From the NCBI GenBank assembly GCA_000597885.1, contig CP004371.1:310001-374000 (forward strand): a stretch of 64,000 bases of DNA, given 5' to 3'. The DNA comes from Flammeovirgaceae bacterium 311 (GTDB lineage Bacteria > Bacteroidota > Bacteroidia > Cytophagales > Cyclobacteriaceae). The position numbers and the translations under genes are program-made. Below, piece after piece: positions 16,956-24,713 of the stretch. The notes beneath the pieces are model-generated. The model had not been told where the DNA came from. It did no database searches and was given only the letters and a program-made list of their open reading frames with translations. Every line of letters starts with the position of its first letter. The stretch's first letter is position 1.

Positions 16956-19082
16956 CTAGCGAACAAAGGCCATGGCCACACCACCATCTACATTCAGTAC
17001 ATTGCCAGTGGATTTGTTCAGGGCTCCGCCTACGAAGGCAAAGCAGGCGCTGGCAATATCTTCAGGTAAGATGATCTCTCCCAGAAGGGTGCGCCTGGCG
17101 TAGAAAGCCGGCAGCTCTTCTACAGTTACACCATAGGCTTTGGCTCTGCCCTGTGCCCAGCCACTTTCCCAGATTTTGCTGTCCGAGATCACTGCATCGG
17201 GGTTTACCACATTCACCCGAATTCTGTCTTTGCCCAATTCTGCTGCGTTAAGGCGGCTAAGGTGCAGCTGTGCTGCCTTGGCAGAGCCGTAGCCGGCATT
17301 ATTAGGACCTGATACCAGGGCATTCTTGCTCACTATGTTGAGCACATCACCGCCCAGCTGCTGCTTGCGCATGATCTCCACACCAGCCTGGGTGACAGTA
17401 AACTGTCCTTTGACCAATACATCATAGAGCAGGTCCCAGTCTTGCTCCGTATGCTCTTCTATGGGCTTGGAGATAGAAAGACCCGCGCAGTTCACCACAA
17501 TATCAATCCCGCCAAAGGCAAGCGCTGTTATATTATAAGCTTCCCTGATTTGCTCTGTCTTAGTTACATCCAGGAGGGCAGTGGTATACTGGTCGCTGCT
17601 GTACTCCTTTGTAAAGTCTTCTTTTGCCTGCCGGAGTCTTTGTTCATCGTTATCGTTGATGACCACTACGGCTCCTTCTGCAATAAACCTTTTGGCAATG
17701 GCTTTACCAATGCCTCCGGCACTGCCTGTTACCAGGGCGATTTTACCAGAGAGAGCTTTGGGTTTAGGCATTCGCTGAAGCTTTGCTTCTTCCAGCAGCC
17801 AGTATTCGATGTTAAAGGCCTCCTGACGAGGCAGTGAAGTATATTGGGAGATGGCTTCGGCACCACGCATCACATTGATGGCGTTGGTGTAGAACTCTGC
17901 TGCCACACGGGCTGTCTGCTTGTCTTTGGCAAAAGAGAACATGCCCACACCCGGATAAAGAATGATCACCGGATTAGAGTCCCTGATGGCAGGGCTGTTG
18001 GGGTGTTTGCAGGTGTTGTAGTACTCCCTATACATCTGGCGGTACTCTTCAAAGGCAGGAGCCAGCCTTTCTTTCAGAGCCGCTACATCAGACAGATCTT
18101 CATCAGGTGCCAGTTCCAGCACAAGGGGGCTGATCTTGGTACGCAGGAAGTGGTCAGGGCAGCTGGTACCCATTGGGGCAAGCCTGTCCAGATCTTTGGA
18201 GTTGATGAATTCCAGCACCCGTGCATCATCGGTAAAATGGCCGATCATATGGCGCTCGCTGGAGCAGAAGCCCCGCAGCACCGGTGCCAGTGCAGCAGCC
18301 TGCTTTTGCCTGTCTGTCTGGGCCAGACTCTCCAGTTTGGCACCTCCAAAGACAGCTCCGTTCTTTCCCGTTTTTTCTTCTATGTATTCGGCACAACGCT
18401 CTATAACTTCCAGGGTATTGATGTAGCTTTCATAAGCCGTTGCTCCCCAGGTAAAAAGGCCGTGGGAGCCCAGCATAATGCCCCTGATACCGGGATTCTC
18501 CTGCAGGCACTGCTGCATTTTCAGACCCAGGTCGAAGCCTGGCCGCTGCCAGTCTACCCAGCCGATAGTGCCCTCAAAAAGGTCTTGCGTAATCTGCTTA
18601 CCGTCTTTTGCCGCTGCTATGGCAATGGCAGCATCGGGGTGCAGGTGGTCTATGTGGCGGAAGGGCAGAAAGCCATGTAAGGGTGTGTCGATGGAAGGGG
18701 CTTTAGAGGAAAGATCGAAGATGCAGTGGTTGAACAGCTCCACCATCTCATCTTCATGCTCGATGCCTCTGTAAACATTGGTGAGGCTGCGCAGGCGCTC
18801 TACATACAGGGCAGCAAGGCCGCTGCGCTTGAGGGTGCCTAAATCTCCTCCGGAGCCCTTCACCCACATTACCTCTGTTTGCCGGCCGGTAAGAGGATCT
18901 TTGGCAGTGGTTTTACAGGAGGTATTGCCGCCACCGTAGTTAGTCAGGCGCAGGTCTGCTCCCAGCAGGTTAGAGCGGTAAATTAAAAGACCTACTTCGT
19001 CGCCGGCCAGTTTGGCTGCTACCTGTTCATCCCAGAGGTAGCTAACATGGCTGAAGCTCGGCTTTTTTACTAATTGTTCCAT
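16956..19082 (-). CDS. rhaEW: Bifunctional L-rhamnulose-1-phosphate aldolase / L-lactaldehyde dehydrogenase
   Basis: A fusion that cleaves rhamnulose 1-phosphate to DHAP and L-lactaldehyde and oxidises the latter to L-lactate. The N-terminal half (to about residue 430) is a class II aldolase/adducin domain, with SNLLGADLRLTNYGGGNTSCK and a metal-site region around HIDHLHPDAAIAIA. The C-terminal half is a short-chain dehydrogenase: Rossmann motif ALVTGSAGGIGKAIA at about residue 444, and the active-site Tyr/Lys in YGSAKAAQ at about residue 594. At 708 aa it matches the known RhaEW fusion (described for Bacillus and Chloroflexus). It heads the minus-strand operon and hands lactate to LutABC. 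Confidence 0.92.
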   Translation of the reverse strand: MEQLVKKPSFSHVSYLWDEQVAAKLAGDEVGLLIYRSNLLGADLRLTNYGGGNTSCKTTAKDPLTGRQTEVMWVKGSGGDLGTLKRSGLAALYVERLRSLTNVYRGIEHEDEMVELFNHCIFDLSSKAPSIDTPLHGFLPFRHIDHLHPDAAIAIAAAKDGKQITQDLFEGTIGWVDWQRPGFDLGLKMQQCLQENPGIRGIMLGSHGLFTWGATAYESYINTLEVIERCAEYIEEKTGKNGAVFGGAKLESLAQTDRQKQAAALAPVLRGFCSSERHMIGHFTDDARVLEFINSKDLDRLAPMGTSCPDHFLRTKISPLVLELAPDEDLSDVAALKERLAPAFEEYRQMYREYYNTCKHPNSPAIRDSNPVIILYPGVGMFSFAKDKQTARVAAEFYTNAINVMRGAEAISQYTSLPRQEAFNIEYWLLEEAKLQRMPKPKALSGKIALVTGSAGGIGKAIAKRFIAEGAVVVINDNDEQRLRQAKEDFTKEYSSDQYTTALLDVTKTEQIREAYNITALAFGGIDIVVNCAGLSISKPIEEHTEQDWDLLYDVLVKGQFTVTQAGVEIMRKQQLGGDVLNIVSKNALVSGPNNAGYGSAKAAQLHLSRLNAAELGKDRIRVNVVNPDAVISDSKIWESGWAQGRAKAYGVTVEELPAFYARRTLLGEIILPEDIASACFAFVGGALNKSTGNVLNVDGGVAMAFVR

Positions 19083-19276
19083 CTTAATTGCTTATGTTAT
19101 GTTGTTTCAGGCTACTTGATAAAAGTACATTTTTTCCAGATGCTGCAGTTTCTCATCTCTGTATCCTTTCTGTTCTAATTTTTCTTAAAAGCAGATGAAA
19201 GAATAAATCATTAAAGAACCTGAAGTCTTTAAAAATAAACTTATATAACAATATTAGTATAACCTGAAAACTAACG

Positions 19277-19294
19277 TATCATGGTCTGTCCTGT
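19277..19294 (-). promoter_or_regulatory. Candidate direct-repeat operator upstream of rhaEW
   Basis: In the direction of transcription this reads ACAGGACA GA CCATGATA. The first half is identical to the permease-site half; the second matches in 5 of 8 positions. It lies 195 bp upstream of the rhaEW start. Confidence 0.4.
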
Positions 19295-19350
19295 TCACAA
19301 GCTACTTTTATTAAATTAATAATGTTAGCCTGATAATCACAGCTGCTAAA

Positions 19351-19391
19351 CATATCAGCAGTTATACTGCCACGGCTGCATATCAGCAGTT
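19351..19391. repeat. 13-bp direct repeat in the rhaEW upstream region
   Basis: CATATCAGCAGTT occurs twice, at 19351-19363 and 19379-19391, a period of 28 bp. The intervening segment includes a GCAGT/ACTGC inverted repeat. It lies about 60 bp past the stop of the 65-aa membrane protein gene, so it may be a binding site or part of a 3' structure. Confidence 0.6.
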
Positions 19392-19454
19392 TTTGTTGCT
19401 TTTAGGCTTTAGTCCGCTGCTTTCAGAAAATCATTTTTCAGGTGGCAGTCAGGC

Positions 19455-19652
19455 TTAAGCCTCATCTAATGAGGCAGGCTGTTCCTCCGGCTTATTCATT
19501 CTCAGAGCAGCCAGTAAAAACCAGCCTATGGTGCCAATCAGCATCAGCGTTTTATTTAGCTGCAGAGGTATAATACCTGCATACACAAAAAACGAAGGCA
19601 GCAGGGTGAGCAACAAACAAACAATAGAGAGTATAGAGAATATTTTTTTCAT
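19455..19652 (-). CDS. Small two-TM membrane protein coupled to the permease
   Basis: A 65-residue protein with two hydrophobic segments (about residues 4-25 and 34-52) and an acidic soluble tail (NKPEEQPASLDEA). I do not recognise a family. Its start overlaps the permease stop by 4 bp (ATGA), so it is probably made in step with the transporter and may be an accessory or stabilising subunit. The start is supported by MKKIFSILSIV, which has the basic N-terminus expected for membrane insertion. Its role is inferred from coupling only. Confidence 0.7.
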   Translation of the reverse strand: MKKIFSILSIVCLLLTLLPSFFVYAGIIPLQLNKTLMLIGTIGWFLLAALRMNKPEEQPASLDEA

Positions 19653-21100
19653 GATACAAGCATGGTTTCGGGTTTATCTGGCTGACTGCTAGGTACATCG
19701 TTTTGAAAAGGAGGTTTTTTCTGAAGTAACTTACTGGCCAGGATATAAATGAATACAGCAGCAAACCAGCCTGGCAGCCCCAGGAAGAAAATATCAATAT
19801 TTAGAGCCATGTTTAAGAACAGGCAAAGCACAAGGGTAAGCCCCCAGGTAATGGCAACCGACATGTTAAAGGAGCTGTTGGTTCTTTCTGCGTAATTATC
19901 CTGCAGACCAATTTTTTTAAGAAGGAATACATCCATATAAATAATAGCGCCCAATGGCATCAATATCAATCCATATAGGGCCACAAACTCAAGGAGCTGC
20001 ATTACCAGGGCCGGAAAGCATGCAGCAATGGTAGTAAGGCCGCCTACGAAAAGTGTTACTTTCCATGTTTTCCATTTTGGATTGATGGACTGAATGGCCA
20101 GACCTGCACGGTAAAGTGTAGGGTTTGCCGTAGTCCATCCGGCAATTACCACGCACAGTGCACCGGCAATACCTGCAGCCCGGTAGGCAATAGGACCGGG
20201 GGCAAACTCGGTGCTGTTATTTGACTCGATTAGAAACAGGGAGTACAGAATACCGGAGGCGATCCACGCAATGTAATGGCCCAGGAAAACACCGGTAGCA
20301 GAGGAAAATCCATATTGCCACTTTTTAGCATAGCGTAAAATAGACATATCGGCCATGCCAATATGCATAGCCATGTTACAGAACCAGGCAAAGAACATGA
20401 TATGCCAGAACGTAAATTTACTTTGTCCCTCCAGGGGCACACCAGTCCAGATTTTACTTTCTGCCACCGGCCAGAAATCAGCGAGAGAGTTGATGCCCAG
20501 TTCAGGTAAAACACCAACGGCTGCAGCAATGAATATCATGATCATCCAGGGTGCTGCCACATTGGCAAAGCGTGATACCTGCTCAAAACCAAACATGGCA
20601 ACCATGGTAGTTACTATGCCAACGATCAGCACAGTGATAACCCAGCCAATGCTGCTGGGAAATATATCATGAAGGGAAGGCATTGCCAGATCGAAGGGAA
20701 TGCCTATGGCAGTGGCAGAAACAGCAATCATGGAGCCTGCCAGGAAACAAAACATCAGGGCATTGATCAGATTGTAAATCAAAGAGAAGCGCTTTCCGGC
20801 AATTTTTTCCAGCTGATAATAGAGGGTGATCCTGGTTTTAACAGATACGCGCGCAGTTAAGAAAACCCAGCTAAGTACTGCCAGAATATTACCAACAAGC
20901 AAACCAAAGATAAGATCGGGAGCACTGGCCCCATGAGCTACAAACAGGGGCCCGATCACAAACTCTGTGCCTGCTGTATGTTCACCGGCATACATTCCAA
21001 CAAAGCTTTTCCAGCCTTTTAATTTGTTGCCCGGGATAGGCTGGCGCTCGTATTCATTTACAGAATCAAGCTTTTTGAAAAATTTCTTCTTGCTGAACAT
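19649..21100 (-). CDS. NCS1-like (purine-cytosine permease family) transporter, candidate rhamnose carrier
   Basis: A 483-residue inner-membrane protein with about 12 hydrophobic segments, resembling the NCS1/purine-cytosine permease family (KGWKSFVGMYAGEHTAGTEF, FGLLVGNILAVLSWVFLTAR, and a central ATPWMI-like AAPWMIMIFIAAA segment). Known relatives move nucleobases, hydantoins or vitamins. No purine genes are nearby. Instead it sits upstream of the rhamnose operon on the same strand and has the best copy of the shared direct-repeat operator in its leader. No other sugar transporter is in the cluster, so a rhamnose or rhamnose-oligomer role is a reasonable inference. The 65-aa membrane protein is coupled downstream. 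Confidence 0.8.
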   Translation of the reverse strand: MFSKKKFFKKLDSVNEYERQPIPGNKLKGWKSFVGMYAGEHTAGTEFVIGPLFVAHGASAPDLIFGLLVGNILAVLSWVFLTARVSVKTRITLYYQLEKIAGKRFSLIYNLINALMFCFLAGSMIAVSATAIGIPFDLAMPSLHDIFPSSIGWVITVLIVGIVTTMVAMFGFEQVSRFANVAAPWMIMIFIAAAVGVLPELGINSLADFWPVAESKIWTGVPLEGQSKFTFWHIMFFAWFCNMAMHIGMADMSILRYAKKWQYGFSSATGVFLGHYIAWIASGILYSLFLIESNNSTEFAPGPIAYRAAGIAGALCVVIAGWTTANPTLYRAGLAIQSINPKWKTWKVTLFVGGLTTIAACFPALVMQLLEFVALYGLILMPLGAIIYMDVFLLKKIGLQDNYAERTNSSFNMSVAITWGLTLVLCLFLNMALNIDIFFLGLPGWFAAVFIYILASKLLQKKPPFQNDVPSSQPDKPETMLVS

Positions 21101-21161
21101 GTAAAATATCTTATACTGATTTGATAAAGTTTTTCAATATAAAAAAATGAATACAAACGTT

Positions 21162-21179
21162 TGTCCTGTACTGTCCTGT
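21162..21179 (-). promoter_or_regulatory. Perfect direct-repeat operator upstream of the permease gene
   Basis: In the direction of transcription the site reads ACAGGACA GT ACAGGACA, two identical 8-mers one helical turn (10 bp) apart, 62 bp before the permease start. Degenerate copies in the same orientation precede rhaEW, lutB and the esterase at 8615. A CAAACGTTTG palindrome overlaps its edge. The GntR protein at 10235 is the likely ligand. Confidence 0.6.
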
Positions 21180-21506
21180 TTGGAATTTATCTTAGTGACA
21201 ATAGAAAAGTTTGTTTTGAAATACTGCTGAAAAGCCCGGTGACAGGCGGGTATCAACATAAGGGTTAAGCATTGCAGTGTAATCGCTGCAACTATGTATT
21301 TACCAGTAAAACAGGAGCATCAGCAATTGAATACGGTGAAAAAGCTATGCATGCCTGGTGGAAGGGGCGTATATGTACTGCAGCTGTAAAACCAGTGCAA
21401 CACCAATAATTTTTTTTAAACTATATAGGCGTTTTGCCCCAGGGCAATTAATAATACAGTTTCAGCTTAGAAAACTAACTGTAGTCCTGCCTTTATATCA
21501 AATTAA

Positions 21507-21526
21507 CCAGGTGCGGCTGCACCTGG
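21507..21526 (-). terminator. Hairpin after the LacI-family gene
   Basis: CCAGGTGC and GCACCTGG form a perfect 8-bp stem with a 4-nt loop, 40 bp past the stop of the LacI gene. The following minus-strand sequence (TTAATTTGAT) is only moderately T-rich, so termination efficiency is uncertain. Confidence 0.5.
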
Positions 21527-21565
21527 CACGGGCAATGTTATGTTGTACAGATTAACCTGGCAGAA

Positions 21566-22603
21566 TTATAAAATACTCTGAAGCTTCCTGAGAGAAGTTG
21601 ACTCGCGGGCAATCAACTTCGTTTTCAGCACAATTTCCTGAGGCTTAAAATCCTCCGGAGCTTGAATTTGCTTTAAGATATGAGTGGCAGAAATTTCGCC
21701 CAGTTCATAGGCAGGCTGTGCTACCGTGGTTAGAGAAGGCTCCAGCAAAGTTGCTTCAGGTATATTGGTGAAACCTATCAGCGCAATGTCATCGGGTATC
21801 CTCAATCCCCTGCTTTTGATGACAGACATTACCTGTGTTGCCACCAGGTCATTTATACTAAAGATAGCATCAGGCGGATTGGGCAGGTCAAGTAGTGCCT
21901 GGGTCTGAGTAGCTACTTCATCACCCAGCATATTGGTGTGGCGGATGAGTACTTCATCAATTTCCAGGGAGTGTTTAAGGTGTGCATCTACATAACCTGC
22001 AAGCCTGCTTTTGCTGATCGAAAGATGTTCCGGACCGGAAATATGAGCAATTCTGCTATAGCCCTTTTCAATCAGATGTTCCGTTGCATTGAAGGCTCCA
22101 TCGTGATCATCAACCGTTACTTTAGAGGCAGTAACCTCATTACATACCCTGTCGAAGAGCACCAAGGGTATGCGCTTCGCAAAAATAGACTGGATGTGAT
22201 CAAATGATTCCGTTTCTCTTGATAACGACATCAGCAAACCATCTACCCGGCTGGCGATAAGGGTTTGAATTAGCTTTTCTTCTTTCTGAAACGATTCATT
22301 CGACTGGCAGATAATGACATTGTAACCATGCGCGGCAGCTACATCCTGAATGCCACTGATGGTGGCGGCAAAAAAATGACTGATTAGGTTAGGGACAATT
22401 ACCCCAAGGATGTTAGTTTTATTGTTACGAAGATTTTGAGCTATCTGATTAGGCTGATAATTCATGCGTTTTGCCATCTCTTCTACAGCCCGCCTTGTTT
22501 GCGGCTTTATCTGTGTTACACCATTAAGTGCTTTGGAAACAGTGGATGGTGATACATTTAAAGCACGTGCAAGATCACGAATACCTGTTTGTTTTTTTTT
22601 CAT
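21566..22603 (-). CDS. LacI-family transcriptional regulator, candidate galacturonate/altronate regulator
   Basis: A 345-residue LacI/GalR regulator. The N-terminal HTH and hinge are clear: IRDLARALNVSPSTVSKALNG, then MAKRMNYQPNQIAQNLR. The sensor domain begins NILGVIVPNLISHFFAATISGIQD and ends with the usual PAYELGEISATHIL region, fitting a periplasmic-binding-like ligand domain. It lies downstream of uxaA on the same strand. A CAATCGATTG core occurs just upstream of its own start and again over the uxaA promoter, so autoregulation and control of uxaA are likely. The effector would be a hexuronate or its derivative, by inference. Confidence 0.92.
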   Translation of the reverse strand: MKKKQTGIRDLARALNVSPSTVSKALNGVTQIKPQTRRAVEEMAKRMNYQPNQIAQNLRNNKTNILGVIVPNLISHFFAATISGIQDVAAAHGYNVIICQSNESFQKEEKLIQTLIASRVDGLLMSLSRETESFDHIQSIFAKRIPLVLFDRVCNEVTASKVTVDDHDGAFNATEHLIEKGYSRIAHISGPEHLSISKSRLAGYVDAHLKHSLEIDEVLIRHTNMLGDEVATQTQALLDLPNPPDAIFSINDLVATQVMSVIKSRGLRIPDDIALIGFTNIPEATLLEPSLTTVAQPAYELGEISATHILKQIQAPEDFKPQEIVLKTKLIARESTSLRKLQSIL

Positions 22604-22625
22604 CTGAAGAGCACTTTATGCAAAA

Positions 22626-22635
22626 CAATCGATTG
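22626..22635 (-). promoter_or_regulatory. LacI-type operator upstream of the regulator gene
   Basis: The palindrome CAATCGATTG lies 22 bp before the LacI start. The same 10-bp core forms the centre of a longer palindrome at uxaA (24568-24585), supporting autoregulation. Confidence 0.6.
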
Positions 22636-22855
22636 AAGGAAACAGCCAGAATTAATTCCTATAAAAGCTATGGTTTGCCTGTTAGGGAATTATTTCGCTG
22701 AATTAAAAGACATAACGTCAGTAATGATGTTATAATTTAGCCAAGTATATTGGTTTACCCGCAAATAAACATCAAATAATAATACAGCCTGCTTTCTTTC
22801 TTTGAATTGAGCTGAAAAAAAAGCTTCTCAAGTTACAGTAAGTGCTAAAAAAAAG

Positions 22856-22880
22856 GCCAGGAGCTACTATTGCCCCTGGC
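22856..22880 (-). terminator. Intrinsic terminator after uxaA
   Basis: GCCAGG (22856-22861) pairs with CCTGGC (22875-22880); on the minus strand the stem is followed by C and a run of eight T. It lies 20 bp past the uxaA stop and separates uxaA from the LacI gene. Confidence 0.8.
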
Positions 22881-22900
22881 TATTACTTTATACTACTATA

Positions 22901-24547
22901 TTATAGTGATACACCTCTTTTCCAGGGAATAAAATCATCCTGGCCCAGTTTGGTGGCTTTTGACTTAATGTTGCCACTGGCCACTGCAATAATATGGTCC
23001 AGAATTATTTCACCCATTTCCTCAATGGATTTTTCTCCGGCTATTACCGGACCTGTATCAATATCTATGATATCAGGCATACGTTGTGCCAGCCTGGAAT
23101 TTGAAGATATTTTAAGAACAGGTGCCACAGGATTACCGGTAGGGGTGCCAAGCCCGGTAGTAAAGAGAATAATGTTAGCACCGGAGCCTGCCATTGCCGT
23201 AGTACTTTCAACATCGTTGCCAGGGGTGCACAAAAGATTTAAGCCTGGCCGCGTGACATATTCAGCGTAGTCGAGCACATCTACAACAGGGGAGGTGCCT
23301 CCTTTTTTTGCAGCCCCTGCAGATTTGATGGCATCGGTAATAAGGCCGTCTTTGATGTTGCCGGGGCTGGGATTCATATCAAAGCCAGATCCTACTGCCT
23401 CTGCGGCACTGGCGTATGCACGCATCAGCGATACAAAGCGATTGGCAGTAGTATCATCTACGCAGCGATTAATAAGCTCCTGCTCCACACCGCAGAGTTC
23501 AGGAAATTCAGATAAAATAGATTTACCACCAAGGGCAACCAGCAAATCAGAAGCATGGCCAACGGAAGGATTAGCAGAGATACCTGAAAAACCATCTGAA
23601 CCGCCACACTCCAGCCCGATCACCAGCTTGCTTAGAGGTGCCGGCTGTCGTACCTGTTTATCGGCCTCAATAAGGCCCAGGAATGTTTTGCGTATGGCCA
23701 GCGCCAGCAGCTCCTGTTCTGTACCTTCCTGTTGCTGTTCCAGAATGATCAGTGGCTTGGTGAAGGAAGGGTTCAGGGCCTTCAGCTTTTCTTCCAGCAG
23801 GCTGATCTGGGCATTCTGGCAACCTAGGCTTAATACCGTGGCCCCTGCAACATTAGGATTGTGCATATAGCCGGCCAGTAAGGCGCACAGCATTTCAGAA
23901 TCCTGCCTGATGCCGCCACAGCCACCTTCGTGGGTCAGGAATTTGATGCCATCAACATTATCAAAGATGCGCTTCCTACCGTTAGAGGCTACGCTTTCAA
24001 GTGGTAACTGTTCAATGGCGGCAGTGTTTCCGGACTGATACAGCTCCACCATCTGGTGTACGTATGATTTGTAAACATCCTGATTTCCAAAGCCCAGCTC
24101 TTCCAGGAAAGCCTGTTTGATGGTATTTACATTTCTGTTTTCGCAAAAAACGAGCGGAACCACCAGCCAATAATTAGCCGTACCCACCTGTCCGTCCTGG
24201 CGGTGGTAGCCCATAAAGGTTTTATCTTTCCACCTGGAAACATCGGGAGCCTGCCATTCGTAGGATTCGGTTTTACCTCCGAAAGAGGAGGCCTGGTGCT
24301 TTACATTTTGTGTGGAGAGAACACCACCGGCAGGGATTGGACTCACGGCCTTGCCCACTAAAATGCCATACATGATGATCTCCTGTCCCTGCCCGATTTC
24401 CTGTTGTGCAAATTTGTGTTTAGCAGGCACAAATTGCTTTAAGGTAATGGCTGTGTCATTGTAATAGAGCTGCTCTCCGGCTTCTAAATCTGTTAAGGCA
24501 ACCAGTACATTATCAGCAGGATGGATCTTTAATATTTTATTTGCCAT
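22901..24547 (-). CDS. uxaA: Altronate dehydratase (UxaA family, SAF domain fused)
   Basis: Dehydrates D-altronate to 2-keto-3-deoxygluconate in the galacturonate pathway. The N-terminal SAF domain (about residues 1-85: MANKILKIHPADNVLVALTD, GILVGKAVSPIPAGGVLST) is followed by the large dehydratase domain, with GYHRQDGQVGTANYWLVVPLVF, HEGGCGGIRQDSEM, GLECGGSDGFSGISANPSVG and ANIILFTTGLGTPTGNPVAPVLKIS. The chosen ATG gives 548 aa; 13 extra upstream codons would overlap the operator. Related galactarate dehydratases share the fold, so galactarate remains possible. The promoter carries a LacI-type palindrome and the cognate regulator lies downstream. Confidence 0.88.
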   Translation of the reverse strand: MANKILKIHPADNVLVALTDLEAGEQLYYNDTAITLKQFVPAKHKFAQQEIGQGQEIIMYGILVGKAVSPIPAGGVLSTQNVKHQASSFGGKTESYEWQAPDVSRWKDKTFMGYHRQDGQVGTANYWLVVPLVFCENRNVNTIKQAFLEELGFGNQDVYKSYVHQMVELYQSGNTAAIEQLPLESVASNGRKRIFDNVDGIKFLTHEGGCGGIRQDSEMLCALLAGYMHNPNVAGATVLSLGCQNAQISLLEEKLKALNPSFTKPLIILEQQQEGTEQELLALAIRKTFLGLIEADKQVRQPAPLSKLVIGLECGGSDGFSGISANPSVGHASDLLVALGGKSILSEFPELCGVEQELINRCVDDTTANRFVSLMRAYASAAEAVGSGFDMNPSPGNIKDGLITDAIKSAGAAKKGGTSPVVDVLDYAEYVTRPGLNLLCTPGNDVESTTAMAGSGANIILFTTGLGTPTGNPVAPVLKISSNSRLAQRMPDIIDIDTGPVIAGEKSIEEMGEIILDHIIAVASGNIKSKATKLGQDDFIPWKRGVSL

Positions 24548-24567
24548 ATTGTAAATAAGACTATGAC

Positions 24568-24585
24568 TGCGCAATCGATTGCACA
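24568..24585 (-). promoter_or_regulatory. LacI-type operator over the uxaA promoter
   Basis: TGCGCAATCGATTGCACA is an 18-bp near-perfect palindrome 21 bp before the uxaA start. It abuts a candidate -7 element, so a bound repressor would cover the transcription start. Confidence 0.7.
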
Positions 24586-24612
24586 AGTTAGCAATTTTAG
24601 CAGTAATTCAAA
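24583..24612 (-). promoter_or_regulatory. Candidate Bacteroidota-type promoter of uxaA
   Basis: On the minus strand TTTG (24609-24612) and TAACTTGT (24583-24590) are 18 bp apart, resembling the TTTG / TAnnTTTG promoter of Bacteroidota with two mismatches in the -7 box. The operator overlaps its downstream end. Confidence 0.4.
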
Positions 24613-24713
24613 ATGCTTTCAGATATGTGCAGGTTATATTTCTTGCAGAACCCTGAAAAAAATGGGTAATCGAATAGTTTTTGAACTTACTGCTGCTGGC
24701 AAATGCCGGCTGT

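Larger units (their letters stand above)
19083..19454. other. Intergenic region upstream of rhaEW
   Basis: It holds the rhaEW promoter and the 3' end of the permease unit. Visible elements are a candidate operator at 19277-19294 and a 13-bp direct repeat (CATATCAGCAGTT at 19351-19363 and 19379-19391). No gene is seen. Confidence 0.5.
21101..21565. other. Intergenic region between permease and LacI regulator genes
   Basis: It contains the permease promoter with the direct-repeat operator (21162-21179), a CAAACGTTTG palindrome touching it (21154-21163), and a terminator-like hairpin for the LacI gene at 21507-21526. No coding sequence is evident. Confidence 0.5.

Noticed and set aside
21154-21163. 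CAAACGTTTG palindrome as a separate LacI operator
   Set aside because: It overlaps the direct repeat and differs from the CAATCGATTG core found at the LacI and uxaA genes, so I did not assign it to that regulator.
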